A stretch of DNA of 64,000 nucleotides from Pedobacter schmidteae (GCF_900564155.1 NZ_LS999839.1:3593097-3657096); one strand, 5' to 3'. Numbered from the stretch's first letter, positions 35,515-44,115 are shown. A program made the numbers and translations. Notes: generated by a model from the sequence alone, not told the origin.

Positions 35515-36849
35515 ATGATGAAGAAGCCACTCTCGATAACTTTATGTGCATTGCTGCTGGGCGCGACTGCCGGCCTTGCACAGGAACGTGTGACACGTAC
35601 CACGACCACCTCAACCAGAACTACTACCGGAACCGTAGGAGGTAGTCAGACTTCCAGAAATCCACGGCCCACTCCCGATTTTGCCCCTGTGGCAGTGCGG
35701 GCAGTAGCGAAACCTGCAGCGGTAGAAATTGATGTGAAAAAGGCTTTTAAGCAAGCCGATAAACAGTCGTTGCTGATGCTGAAGGAAATAGAGAAGGTGA
35801 AGGCCACGGAAAGCAAGCCTGATCAGTTTTCGCCAAGGACCCTGGAAAATGGCAATTTGAAATTGGTGGCTTCACGCGATTGGACCAGCGGTTTTTTCCC
35901 TGGCGAGCTGTGGTTTTTGTACCAATATACCGGTAAACAGGCCTGGCTGGATCAGGCAAAAACCTTTACTGCTTTAATGGAGCAGGAGCAATTGAATGGA
36001 AAAACCCACGATATGGGCTTTAAAGTATATTGCAGTGTAGGTACAGGATACCGTATCACGAAGGATAAACATTATGCGGATGTCATCATCCAATCGGCCA
36101 AAACCTTGTCTACCCGTTTTAACCCTAAAACCGGCGTTATTCGTTCCTGGGACCACAGCACCGATAAATGGGTAAATCCAGTGATTATTGATAACATGAT
36201 GAACCTGGAGCTGCTTTTTGAAGCTACTGCGCTAACCGGAGATTCTTCTTTTTATAAGATTGCGGTAAGTCATGCCAATACCACTATAAAAAATCATTTC
36301 CGTCGGGATTATAGTTCTTACCATGTGATTGATTACGATCCGAATACAGGTGAGGTGCTGAAAAAGAATACCCATCAGGGCTACAGTCATGAGTCGGCCT
36401 GGGCAAGGGGACAAGCCTGGGCACTGTACGGATACACCATGTGTTATCGTTTTACAAAAGATCCTGTATATCTGAAACAAGCCGAAAATATTGCTGCTTT
36501 TATTCTGAAGCATAAAAATATGCCTGCAGATTTGGTACCTTATTGGGATTTTGATGCGCCGGGCATTCCTGATGAACCACGTGATGCTTCGGCAGCAGCG
36601 GTAATTGCCTCAGGATTGTATGAGCTAAGCGGATACAGTAAGAACAAAAGTTATTATCTGCAGAAGGCAGATCAGATGCTGTATAGTCTGAGCACCAAAT
36701 ATGTTTCTCCCGTTGGCGATAATAAGGGCTTTATCCTGGTGAGCAGTACGGGCTCCAAGCCATCTAACAGTGAGGTTGATGTGCCGCTGTCGTATGCCGA
36801 TTACTACTATCTGGAGGCATTGCTAAGGTATAAAAACTTAAAAAGATAA
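35515..36849 (+). CDS. GH88 unsaturated glucuronyl hydrolase
   Basis: The 444-residue protein has a signal peptide (cut near AGLAQ) and then a Thr/Ser-rich spacer at about residues 24-55. The (alpha/alpha)6 barrel shows RDWTSGFFPGELW with Asp122 and IDNMMNLELLF with Asp226, the two Asp of GH88 catalysis. GH88 hydrates and releases 4,5-unsaturated uronic acid from the non-reducing end of lyase products. Its presence next to the alginate-lyase-fold gene is the best evidence that the target carries uronic acid. Confidence 0.93.
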   Translation: MMKKPLSITLCALLLGATAGLAQERVTRTTTTSTRTTTGTVGGSQTSRNPRPTPDFAPVAVRAVAKPAAVEIDVKKAFKQADKQSLLMLKEIEKVKATESKPDQFSPRTLENGNLKLVASRDWTSGFFPGELWFLYQYTGKQAWLDQAKTFTALMEQEQLNGKTHDMGFKVYCSVGTGYRITKDKHYADVIIQSAKTLSTRFNPKTGVIRSWDHSTDKWVNPVIIDNMMNLELLFEATALTGDSSFYKIAVSHANTTIKNHFRRDYSSYHVIDYDPNTGEVLKKNTHQGYSHESAWARGQAWALYGYTMCYRFTKDPVYLKQAENIAAFILKHKNMPADLVPYWDFDAPGIPDEPRDASAAAVIASGLYELSGYSKNKSYYLQKADQMLYSLSTKYVSPVGDNKGFILVSSTGSKPSNSEVDVPLSYADYYYLEALLRYKNLKR

Positions 36850-36858
36850 GTTATAATT

Positions 36859-36904
36859 GTATACGACCATGCCAATTCCGCTGAATATTGACGTGGTCGT
36901 ATAC
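36859..36904 (+). promoter_or_regulatory. 13-bp hairpin between GH88 and the third GH29 gene
   Basis: GTATACGACCATG (36859-36871) pairs with CGTGGTCGTATAC (36892-36904) with one G-U, and a further short stem CAAT/ATTG forms in the loop. It starts 10 nt after the GH88 stop and ends 41 nt before the next start. A weak T stretch follows. It may end the transcript or protect its 3' end. Confidence 0.6.
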
Positions 36905-36945
36905 TTTAAATTAGTGCTGAGTAAAACCAACATATAAAACCAATC

Positions 36946-38382
36946 ATGTATAAACGAAAATTACTTTTGATAGTAACTGTATTGATGATCGCTCAGCCGG
37001 TCTTCAGTCAGAAAGCATTAACCAAGGATGAACGGATGGCCTGGTGGAGGGAAGCTAAGTTCGGAATGTTTATTCACTGGGGCGTATACGCGCAATTTGC
37101 AGGTGTATATAAAGGGCATGAACAGCTAAGGGGAGGTGCCGAATGGATCATGAACCGCTCAAAAATTCCTGTTGCCGAATACCAGGAAATGGCCAAAAGC
37201 TTTAATCCTGTAAAATATGATCCGGATGCATGGGTAAGAATGGCCAAAGATGCCGGAATGAAATATATTGTGATTACCGCAAAACATCACGATGGATTTG
37301 CTTTGTTCAATTCCAAAGCCAGTAAATGGGACATTACCGATGCTACGCCTTACGGAAAGGATTTGCTAAAGCCATTGGCAGCAGCTTGTAAGAAATATGG
37401 TATGAAGCTGGGCTTCTATTACTCCCAGGCGCAGGACTGGAATAATCCGGGTGGATCGGCGGCCAGAAAAGAGATGAGAGAAGGTTGGTTGAACCCTGAT
37501 TCTGCAAAGATTGATGCCTACACCCTGGCCAATAAGGGGCATTGGGACCCGGCACAGATGACCCGGACTTTTGATCAGTACATCGATGAGGTAGCTGTAC
37601 CTCAGGTAAAAGAATTGATGACCAATTATGGAGAGGTTGCCGTGCTTTGGTGGGACACCCCAACCAATATGACCGACGAGGCGGCCCTGAAATTACAGGC
37701 TGCCTTGAAATCGCAACCTCAGATTATCACCAACGATCGTTTGAAACGTCCTAACTTCCCGGGTGATACCAAAACCCCTGAACAAAAGATTCCTACTCAG
37801 GCCGAACTGGATGGCATGGACTGGGAAACCTGTATGACCATGAATGGTACCTGGGGTTTCAGGACATCGGATCATAAATGGAAATCTGCAGAGACATTGA
37901 TCCGCAACCTGGCAGATATTGCTTCTAAAGGCGGTAATTATTTGCTGAATATAGGGCCTAAACCCGATGGTACCTTTCCACAGGAGAGTATCGACCGCCT
38001 GAAAGCTATTGGTGAGTGGATGAAGGTAAACAGCGAATCTATTTACGGTACTAAATCTAGTCCTTTGGCACCATTAAGTTGGGGCCGTTGTAGCAGGAAA
38101 GAAACTGCGAAAGGTACAACTCTTTATTTTTCGGTATTTAACTGGCCTGCAGATGGGCAACTGGTTGTTCCGGGAGTGAAAAATAAAGTGGTATCGGCCA
38201 GCTTGCTTGCCGGTCATGTAAAAGTAAAGGCTGCTGCGCAGGGCGAAGATTTGGTGATTAAATTACCTGCAAAAGCACCTGATGCTATTGCCAGTGTAGT
38301 TAAGGTAGAATTGGAAGGAACGGTTGCGCATCAAGCGGATACCAAGCCTAAGAAGGAGATGAAAACTGGTGCTTTAGATTAA
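36946..38382 (+). CDS. GH29 alpha-L-fucosidase, copy 3
   Basis: The shortest of the three, 478 residues, with a signal peptide ending PVFSQ. The barrel shows WWREAKFGMFIHWGVYAQFAG, ITAKHHDGFALF and the nucleophile Asp237 in VLWWDTPTN. After a GGNYLLNIGP segment there is only a short C-terminal domain and a Lys-rich tail. The extra C-terminal module seen in copies 1 and 2 is missing. A nested-hairpin element begins 6 bp after its stop. Confidence 0.93.
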   Translation: MYKRKLLLIVTVLMIAQPVFSQKALTKDERMAWWREAKFGMFIHWGVYAQFAGVYKGHEQLRGGAEWIMNRSKIPVAEYQEMAKSFNPVKYDPDAWVRMAKDAGMKYIVITAKHHDGFALFNSKASKWDITDATPYGKDLLKPLAAACKKYGMKLGFYYSQAQDWNNPGGSAARKEMREGWLNPDSAKIDAYTLANKGHWDPAQMTRTFDQYIDEVAVPQVKELMTNYGEVAVLWWDTPTNMTDEAALKLQAALKSQPQIITNDRLKRPNFPGDTKTPEQKIPTQAELDGMDWETCMTMNGTWGFRTSDHKWKSAETLIRNLADIASKGGNYLLNIGPKPDGTFPQESIDRLKAIGEWMKVNSESIYGTKSSPLAPLSWGRCSRKETAKGTTLYFSVFNWPADGQLVVPGVKNKVVSASLLAGHVKVKAAAQGEDLVIKLPAKAPDAIASVVKVELEGTVAHQADTKPKKEMKTGALD

Positions 38383-38388
38383 AAATTG

Positions 38389-38465
38389 ACCATTCTCCTC
38401 AAGAGCTGCATTATTCGCTGAAGAAGCGAAGAACGCTAGGCTCTTTCTGAGAAGGTAAATTTTTT
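38389..38465 (+). terminator. Nested-hairpin 3' element, copy 1
   Basis: The outer arms ACCATTCTC...AGAGCTG and GCTAGGCTCT...GAGAAGGT enclose an inner hairpin TTCGCT-GAAGA-AGCGAA, and six T follow at 38460-38465. This fits an intrinsic terminator with an unusual two-storey stem. Copies 2 and 3 (40130 and 45251 minus) keep the outer arms and change the inner stem in a compensating way. Confidence 0.75.
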
Positions 38466-38494
38466 CCAAAGCATAGTGGATGGTCAGAATGTAT

Positions 38495-38534
38495 ATGGCT
38501 TGTCAGCGTGTATAATGGCTTGTCAGGGTGGATA
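38495..38534. repeat. Two 20-bp tandem repeats upstream of the beta-helix gene
   Basis: The unit ATGGCTTGTCAGCGTGTATA is followed at once by a copy with two changes (G for C and G for T). A partial third copy with a deletion lies just upstream, near 38479-38494. The array is 63 bp before the start at 38598 and may be a regulator binding site. The remainder of 38466-38597 holds no gene. Confidence 0.7.
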
Positions 38535-38597
38535 AGATATGTTAGGGGATATTGTGTTATGAATGTTGTGCTTGGATTATTATTTAAGTGAATTGAA

Positions 38598-40130
38598 ATG
38601 AGAAGTATAATTAGGCCGCTGCTAGGCTGCTGTTTGTTTTTTTCGGTAAGCGTACAGGCGCAAAAGGTAGCCCCGTTATGGGAGGATTTTGTAAAAGCTA
38701 AGAAGTCAGGTAACACAGCCGTGTTGCCTGACTTTTCTTATGCAGGCTATGGCTTTTCGGAGCTTCCTATTCCGTCGGTAAGTGGAAAAAAAGTATTTAA
38801 GGTGGATGATTATGGTGCTAAACCCAATGATGATCAGTTTGATGATGCTGCCATCCAGAAAACCATTGATGCCGCCGAAGCTAATCCCGGCGGTGGAGTG
38901 GTGTTCTTTTCGTCAGGTAAATATTTAATTGCTGCAGATCAGGACGCAACGAAACAGATCAGGATTTCGAAAAGTGGCATCGTATTAAAAGGTAGTGGTA
39001 GTGGAACCGGTGGTGCTGCCGGAGTTACCGAAATTTATCAGGCCAATATGCGCATCAATGGCCGCCAGTTTTTATTCAAGCCCGAAGACCGTAAAATAGA
39101 AAAGCTGGCAACAGTGGCGAAGGATGCCGGACGCGAGACTTTTTCTGTGGTGGTAAAGGATGCCTCCAGACTTAAAGTTGGACAGGATGTGGTATTGCGC
39201 CATAGAAGTGAGGAATTTACACGCATTTATTTTGCTCCGCTGGAGTTGAAACCAGCCTGGACAAGGCTTTTTGGAGATAAAGGCGGTATGCAGATTTATG
39301 AGATTCATACCATCACCCATATCGAAGGAAATAAAGTAATTTTTAAAAATCCTTTGCATATTGATGTGAAGATGGTTAAATCAGCCAGTTGGACGCTTGA
39401 ACCTTATTATTCGATGGAGCATTGCGGGGTAGAAGATATCCTGTTTACCAGCAATTGGAAAAGCTATCCTGAAGAGTTTATTCACCATAAAAATGAAATT
39501 CATGACTATGCCTATGAAGCCATCGGTATGGAGTATATTAAGAACAGCTGGGTGCGCAATTGTGAATTTCACGACTGGAATGAAGGTGTGTTTATCCGTT
39601 CTGGATATCAGGTAACCGTTGAAAATACTCATTTTAGAGGAAAAAAAGGTCATGCCTCCGTTCATGCACGCACCGGTTATGGCGTGCTGATTAAACATTG
39701 TACTTTTAATGGCGCGCAGCATCACGGTGCGGGAACAGGTTATGGTGCGGTTGGAACAGTAATTACCCAGTGTTCATTGGGAACCGATCAGAATTTTGAT
39801 ATTCACTCGGGCCAGCCCTTCGCAACTTTATATGATGATATTGATGGGGGTGTTTTTTATAATTTAGGTGGTCCGGAAGGTGGGCATCCGCATCATGGCA
39901 GGGAATTGGTATTGTGGAATTTTTACCATAAATCGGATAAGGATCAGCATTACAACTTCTGGGACATGAGTAGGAGAAGGAATTATACCATTGCTGCGCC
40001 AATTCTTGTAGGATTTCGCTCGAATAAGGAGGTTACTTTTGAAAATGCAGGGATTGTAGAGATGAAGGGGGAAAGTGTACTGCCGAAATCGTTGTTTGAG
40101 GCGCAGTTGGAGTTGAGGCTGAAAAAATGA
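38598..40130 (+). CDS. Exported right-handed beta-helix protein, copy 2
   Basis: The 510-residue protein has a signal peptide ending SVQAQ. DDYGAKPNDDQFDDAAIQKTID is a typical entry to the pectate-lyase-superfamily helix, followed by GGGVVFFSSGKYLI and GIVLKGSGSG. Residues about 300-430 contain many His and Asn in loop positions (HDWNEGVFIRSGY, HHGAGTGYGAVG, GGHPHHGRELV). The C-terminus PKSLFEAQLELRLKK matches the ends of copies 1 and 3. It could be a lyase or an exo-acting enzyme of the uronate pathway. The stop TGA overlaps the first base of the next hairpin element. Confidence 0.8.
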   Translation: MRSIIRPLLGCCLFFSVSVQAQKVAPLWEDFVKAKKSGNTAVLPDFSYAGYGFSELPIPSVSGKKVFKVDDYGAKPNDDQFDDAAIQKTIDAAEANPGGGVVFFSSGKYLIAADQDATKQIRISKSGIVLKGSGSGTGGAAGVTEIYQANMRINGRQFLFKPEDRKIEKLATVAKDAGRETFSVVVKDASRLKVGQDVVLRHRSEEFTRIYFAPLELKPAWTRLFGDKGGMQIYEIHTITHIEGNKVIFKNPLHIDVKMVKSASWTLEPYYSMEHCGVEDILFTSNWKSYPEEFIHHKNEIHDYAYEAIGMEYIKNSWVRNCEFHDWNEGVFIRSGYQVTVENTHFRGKKGHASVHARTGYGVLIKHCTFNGAQHHGAGTGYGAVGTVITQCSLGTDQNFDIHSGQPFATLYDDIDGGVFYNLGGPEGGHPHHGRELVLWNFYHKSDKDQHYNFWDMSRRRNYTIAAPILVGFRSNKEVTFENAGIVEMKGESVLPKSLFEAQLELRLKK

Positions 40131-40218
40131 CCATTCTCTTCTGAGGCTGGGATAAATTGTTTTTTCCTTGTGGAAAAAACAAATGAACCCTAGGCCTCTT
40201 CAGAGAAGGTAATTTTTT
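40130..40218 (+). terminator. Nested-hairpin 3' element, copy 2
   Basis: The outer arms are ACCATTCTC..TGAGGCTGGG and CCCTAGGCCTC..GAGAAGGT. The inner hairpin is a perfect 11-bp stem TTGTTTTTTCC / GGAAAAAACAA with loop TTGT. Six T follow (40213-40218). The element starts on the last base of the beta-helix stop codon. Confidence 0.78.
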
Positions 40219-40429
40219 ATTTTAAGCAGGGTGCAGAGGAGAAAGTTTTATAAGGCGGGGCCGCAGAGCAAGGGGAAGAGAAGAGAGTTTGATAAGTCGG
40301 GGAGCGGAGTAGAGGTTAGCGTAAATTGGTGCAGAGCGCGGAGAAGAGAAGAAGATAGAGAAGAGCGGAGTGTATAGTATAATTATTGTATAGTGGGGAT
40401 AATGAGGGCAGAACCTTTTACGAATTGAA
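40219..40429. other. Purine-rich low-complexity intergenic stretch
   Basis: Most of this interval is G/A on the + strand with degenerate direct repeats: a unit like GAGAAAGTTTTATAAGGCGGGG recurs about 43 bp later in altered form. No coding signal is convincing on either strand. It separates the beta-helix terminator from the esterase start and should contain the esterase promoter, which I could not pinpoint. Confidence 0.5.
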
Positions 40430-41965
40430 ATGAGATATATTAAGCTGTTTATATTTTGCTGCTTGGTTTTTATTGGGACCATATGTGATGCACAATCAAA
40501 AATAAGGATTGTTTGCATTGGCAATAGCATTACTTTCGGTTCTGGCCTGACGGATAGGGCAAGGGAATCTTACCCGGCGCAATTGCAGGCGATGCTGGGA
40601 CAGGGGTACGAAGTACTGAACTTTGGGGTAAGTGGCGCCACCATGCTTAAGAAAGGCAATAAACCTTATTGGAATACAGTTGAGTATCAGAAAGCAATGT
40701 TGTCCGATCCGGATATGGTTTTTATAAAACTGGGGACCAATGACAGTAAAGTGGTCAACCGTCCGATGATGGGTGATTTTATAGCAGATTACCGGGATAT
40801 GATCCGAAAGTTTAAGGCATTGGCAAAACCTCCAAGGCTGATATTACTGCTGCCTGTCAAGGCCTTTTCGGATGATAAATTTGGTATTTCGGGGACTTAC
40901 CTGAAGGATTCAATTATCCCTGCTATTCAGCAATTGGCTTATCAGGAGCAGCTGGAGGTACTGGATCTTTATTCTCTGTTTGCAGACAAAGAAGACCTGC
41001 TGGCCGATAAGATTCATCCGAATGCTAAAGGGGATGGTTTTATTGCAGCCAGGCTGAGGGATTTTATTCAGCAGGAAACAAAAGGTGTGGAGACTGATAA
41101 GGTTATTCTGAAGTTGAAGAGCGATATGGCTGTTTCTGGATTGAAGGGTGATAGAGCTACTCCGAGGTTGAAGAACGATATGGCTATTGCGGAATCGAAG
41201 GGAAATGTAGCTGTTTCGCGACTGGGAGGGAAACCCGAGAAAAGTTCATTTTATGGGTACGATTGTTTCCAGTTTCAGTTTAAAGGGCGTACAGCAAAAA
41301 TTGTAAGCCCGAAACGGGAAGCTAGGGGTAAGCCCTGGATTTGGAGGGCCAGGTTTTGGGGGCACGAGCCGCAGACTGAAATTGCATTGTTGGAGCGTGG
41401 TTTTCATGTGGTTTATTGTGATGTAGCTGAATTGTTCGGAAATGCCGAGGCTATTGGCATCTGGAATGATTTTTACGCATACCTGCAGAAATTGGGTTTT
41501 GCCAGAAAGGCCGTGCTGGAAGGAATGAGCCGCGGCGGGGTGTATGCTTATAACTGGGCAGCGGCCAACCCGCATAAGGTGGTTTGCGTGTACGCGGACA
41601 ACCCTGTGCTGGATTTAAAAAGCTGGCCCGGAGGTAAGGGCAAAGGACCGGGTAGTAAAAAGGAATGGACTACTTTTTTAAAGGACTATGGGTATCAGAC
41701 CGAAGCACAGGCCGAGGGTTTTGCAGGTAGTCCGATAGACAAAATTAAAGCGATTGTGAAGGGCGGTTATCCGATGTTGCACGTTTGCGGAGATATGGAT
41801 GAAGTGGTGCCCATGACTGAAAACACTTTACCTTTTGCCGAAAAGATAAAACTGGCCGGAGGCGACATCAGGATTATTCATAAACCGGAAGGCAGGCATC
41901 ATCCGCACAGTTTGCCCAATCCGCAACCGATTGTAGATTTTATTCTGGAAGCATTAAAAAAATAA
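40430..41965 (+). CDS. Two-domain esterase: SGNH/GDSL hydrolase fused to an alpha/beta hydrolase
   Basis: The 511-residue protein has a signal peptide ending CDAQ. Residues about 22-215 form an SGNH hydrolase: GNSITFG (Ser block I), GVSGA, GTNDS and DKIHPN (Asp-His block V). Residues about 265-511 form an alpha/beta hydrolase: nucleophile elbow GMSRGG, Asp in GDMDEVVP and His in GRHHPHS. Between them lies a linker of four 9-residue repeats (residues 229-264). Both domains appear catalytically complete. In this context they probably remove acetyl or other ester groups from the glycan, so that the glycosidases can act. Confidence 0.88.
   Translation: MRYIKLFIFCCLVFIGTICDAQSKIRIVCIGNSITFGSGLTDRARESYPAQLQAMLGQGYEVLNFGVSGATMLKKGNKPYWNTVEYQKAMLSDPDMVFIKLGTNDSKVVNRPMMGDFIADYRDMIRKFKALAKPPRLILLLPVKAFSDDKFGISGTYLKDSIIPAIQQLAYQEQLEVLDLYSLFADKEDLLADKIHPNAKGDGFIAARLRDFIQQETKGVETDKVILKLKSDMAVSGLKGDRATPRLKNDMAIAESKGNVAVSRLGGKPEKSSFYGYDCFQFQFKGRTAKIVSPKREARGKPWIWRARFWGHEPQTEIALLERGFHVVYCDVAELFGNAEAIGIWNDFYAYLQKLGFARKAVLEGMSRGGVYAYNWAAANPHKVVCVYADNPVLDLKSWPGGKGKGPGSKKEWTTFLKDYGYQTEAQAEGFAGSPIDKIKAIVKGGYPMLHVCGDMDEVVPMTENTLPFAEKIKLAGGDIRIIHKPEGRHHPHSLPNPQPIVDFILEALKK
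41114..41221 (+). repeat. Four 27-bp tandem repeats coding a 9-residue linker repeat
   Basis: The units LKSDMAVSG, LKGDRATPR, LKNDMAIAE and SKGNVAVSR are in frame within the esterase gene, each 27 bp. They connect the SGNH and alpha/beta hydrolase domains and are probably a flexible spacer that grew by slippage or unequal recombination. Confidence 0.85.
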
Positions 41966-42025
41966 TTGCCAGATTTAGGTGATATTTGTGTATCAATCGG
42001 CACATACTATTAAAGACCTAATAAA

Positions 42026-42589
42026 ATGGCTGCAAAATTTAGTATTGAGATATCAGATAAGGCACGTGAGGGCTGGCTTACCGCACTGTACCAGAAAGTC
42101 TTTCCTTCGGTAGCAAAGCACATTGGCAGGATGGGTGGCTCATTTGAGGAAGCCCGGGATATTTTTCAGGATGCCCTGGTGATTTATTACGAAAGGCTGA
42201 AGGGAGCTAAACTGGAATTGAGAAATAGTGAGGAGGCTTATCTTTTTGGTATTGCCCGCCATCTGTGGCATAAACGTTATCAGCAAAACAGTAAACAACA
42301 ATCTATAGACCAGCTATCCGATGCATTTGAGGAAAGGACAGATTTGAACGATCCGGACTACACAGAGGTATCTTCTTCCCGCTTGCTGAAACTGTTGCAA
42401 AGTGCAGGTCAGAAGTGTATGCAATTGCTCAGCGCTTTTTACTATGAGAAGCTGGATATGGATCACCTTGCCCAACGTTTTGGATTTTCGGGACCGCGGT
42501 CGGCCACGGTACAAAAGTTCAAATGCCTGGAAAAAGTAAAAGAAACCGTAAAAGAAAAATCAATACAGTATGAAGACATCTTTGAATGA
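42026..42589 (+). CDS. ECF-type sigma-70 family sigma factor
   Basis: The 187-residue protein has a region 2 at about residues 27-60 (SFEEARDIFQDALVIYYERLK) and a region 4 at about 126-180 (LLSAFYYEKLDMDHLAQRFGF, then ATVQKFKCLEKVKE). It is different from the FecI-type sigma factors at 253 and 55664: no hydrophobic tail and no FecR gene beside it. The next gene overlaps its 3' end by 20 bp and is the probable partner. The regulon cannot be inferred. Confidence 0.9.
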   Translation: MAAKFSIEISDKAREGWLTALYQKVFPSVAKHIGRMGGSFEEARDIFQDALVIYYERLKGAKLELRNSEEAYLFGIARHLWHKRYQQNSKQQSIDQLSDAFEERTDLNDPDYTEVSSSRLLKLLQSAGQKCMQLLSAFYYEKLDMDHLAQRFGFSGPRSATVQKFKCLEKVKETVKEKSIQYEDIFE

Positions 42590-42839
42590 GTTGCAGCTGA
42601 TAGAAGATTTTTTATTGTTGTCCAACAATGAAGAAGAAGAAGTATTGATGGAAGCACGGATTTTGTTGCGACCCGATCTTCGGGAAAGCATTGGCTGGCA
42701 GCAAAAAACGTATCAACTGGTTCATGCCCATGGCAGAAGCCAGCTACGGGAAGAAATCCGGCAGGTACACGAGAAATTATTTACGGCCCCCGAACATTCC
42801 TCCTTCAGGAAAAGGATCATGCGGTTTTTTAACCGATAA
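42570..42839 (+). CDS. Small sigma-associated protein, possible anti-sigma partner
   Basis: The 89-residue soluble protein is rich in Glu, Arg and Leu and predicted helical: EEEEVLMEARILLRPDLRE, WQQKTYQLVHAHGRSQLREEI, then a basic end RKRIMRFFNR. There is no membrane segment or zinc motif. The 20-bp overlap with the sigma gene implies translational coupling. Similar small proteins follow this kind of sigma factor in other Bacteroidota from what I recall. Function not established; a cytoplasmic anti-sigma role is inferred. Confidence 0.75.
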   Translation: MKTSLNELQLIEDFLLLSNNEEEEVLMEARILLRPDLRESIGWQQKTYQLVHAHGRSQLREEIRQVHEKLFTAPEHSSFRKRIMRFFNR

Positions 42840-42919
42840 TTTTAACCATTTATCAGCAATATAACAGGTCTCCCAACAAGCGGCAAGGGATAGTTATGTC
42901 CTGATTTTACCAAATTTAT

Positions 42920-43606
42920 ATGTATATGAACAAGCACGAATTTCGCAATTACGCGGTAAAACACCACCGCATCAACAGCCTGTATGTAGAACGCTATATG
43001 GCCAGAACACCAAATATTTTCGGACCTGTGGCCATGACGCCTTATATCACCGAAGAGCGGCAATTGAATGTAGCGCAAATGGACGTATTCTCTCGTCTGA
43101 TGATGGACAGGATCATTTTTATGGGTGAAGCTGTGGATGACCGTAACGCCAATGTGGTACAGGCACAACTGTTGTTTTTGCAATCTGTTGATGCCGAAAA
43201 GGACATTCAGCTTTACGTCAATTCGCCGGGTGGATCAGTTTACGCCGGAATGGGTATTTACGATACCATGCAGTTTATCTCGCCCGATGTGGCGACCATT
43301 TGCACGGGCATTGCGTTGTCTATGGGCTCGGTATTGCTGTGCGCAGGTGCTGCCGGAAAACGTTCGGCATTGCAGCATTCCAGGGTGATGATCCATCAGA
43401 CTTCCGGCGGAACGCAGGGAACAGCAACGGATATGGATATTTCTATCAAACAGGTATTGCAGGTGCAAAAAGAGCTTTACCAGATCATTGCCAGGCACAG
43501 CGGACAGGCTTACGAAAGAATCAACGAAGCGGCAAGCCGCGATTATTGGATGACTTCGGCTGAGGCGAAAGAATTTGGGATGATTGACGAGGTGCTATCT
43601 AAATGA
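42920..43606 (+). CDS. clpP: ATP-dependent Clp protease proteolytic subunit
   Basis: The 228-residue protein has a full ClpP core. The catalytic triad is Ser134 (IALSMGSVL), His159 (MIHQTSGG) and Asp208 (SRDYWMT); the spacings of 25 and 49 residues equal those of E. coli ClpP. YVNSPGGSVYAGMGIYDTM is the substrate-groove region. The N-terminal extension of about 35 residues may be a propeptide. No clpX or clpA is beside it, so it may be a second ClpP of the genome. It converges with the small lipoprotein gene, 12 bp apart. Confidence 0.95.
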   Translation: MYMNKHEFRNYAVKHHRINSLYVERYMARTPNIFGPVAMTPYITEERQLNVAQMDVFSRLMMDRIIFMGEAVDDRNANVVQAQLLFLQSVDAEKDIQLYVNSPGGSVYAGMGIYDTMQFISPDVATICTGIALSMGSVLLCAGAAGKRSALQHSRVMIHQTSGGTQGTATDMDISIKQVLQVQKELYQIIARHSGQAYERINEAASRDYWMTSAEAKEFGMIDEVLSK

Positions 43607-43618
43607 ACAAAGTATCCC

Positions 43619-43993
43619 TTATTTATTAATGGTGAAGGTATAACTCGTTTTTCCTTTTGCATCGACCGATTTTTTCCAGTTTTCTGCAATTTTAGGATCA
43701 TTGAATTCTATACTGTCGACACTTACGATATTAAAGTCGGTAAACCAGTTTTGCGGATTTAGCCCACCTGCTTTAAAACCCGTTTGCCGGGCCAGCACAC
43801 TATCTTTGGGCAATACATAAAAAGATTTTTGTAAGGGATAGGAGCCCTGGACCTGGCTCATTTTTATCACGGTAGCATCAAAGCTGATGGCTTTGTTTGA
43901 AGTGTTTTTGACGTAAAAGGAGGTGACAGGATAGGACCCACAACTCATCAACATACTTAATAATAGCGCCAGCGGTAGGTGTTTTAAGTTCAT
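43619..43993 (-). CDS. Small lipoprotein of unknown function
   Basis: The 124-residue product has a lipoprotein signal with lipobox LMSC and Cys18 as the lipidation site. The mature part is short, with beta-strand character (SFYVKNTSNKAISFDATVIK; SYTFTINK at the end). No family recognised. It is divergent from the luciferase-like gene and converges on clpP. Confidence 0.8.
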   Translation of the reverse strand: MNLKHLPLALLLSMLMSCGSYPVTSFYVKNTSNKAISFDATVIKMSQVQGSYPLQKSFYVLPKDSVLARQTGFKAGGLNPQNWFTDFNIVSVDSIEFNDPKIAENWKKSVDAKGKTSYTFTINK

Positions 43994-44085
43994 GATGCCA
44001 GTTTAAAAACGTTCGTGATTATAAAGTTAAATATTAATTCTATTACTTCTTATCCTAGATCAATACTTTTAACGGCCGGGCGCTA

Positions 44086-44093
44086 TACTTTTG
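44086..44093 (+). promoter_or_regulatory. Candidate -7 promoter element
   Basis: TACTTTTG matches the Bacteroidota -7 consensus TAnnTTTG, 22 bp before the ATG at 44116. The expected -33 TTTG is only weakly seen, as TTTT near 44067-44070, with shorter spacing than usual. Confidence 0.45.
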
Positions 44094-44115
44094 TTCCAAT
44101 TAAAAAAAGGAAATT

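Noticed and set aside
40222..40530. A 102-codon minus-strand frame opposite the purine-rich gap and the esterase start
   Set aside because: It overlaps the esterase signal peptide and has the biased composition of low-complexity DNA.
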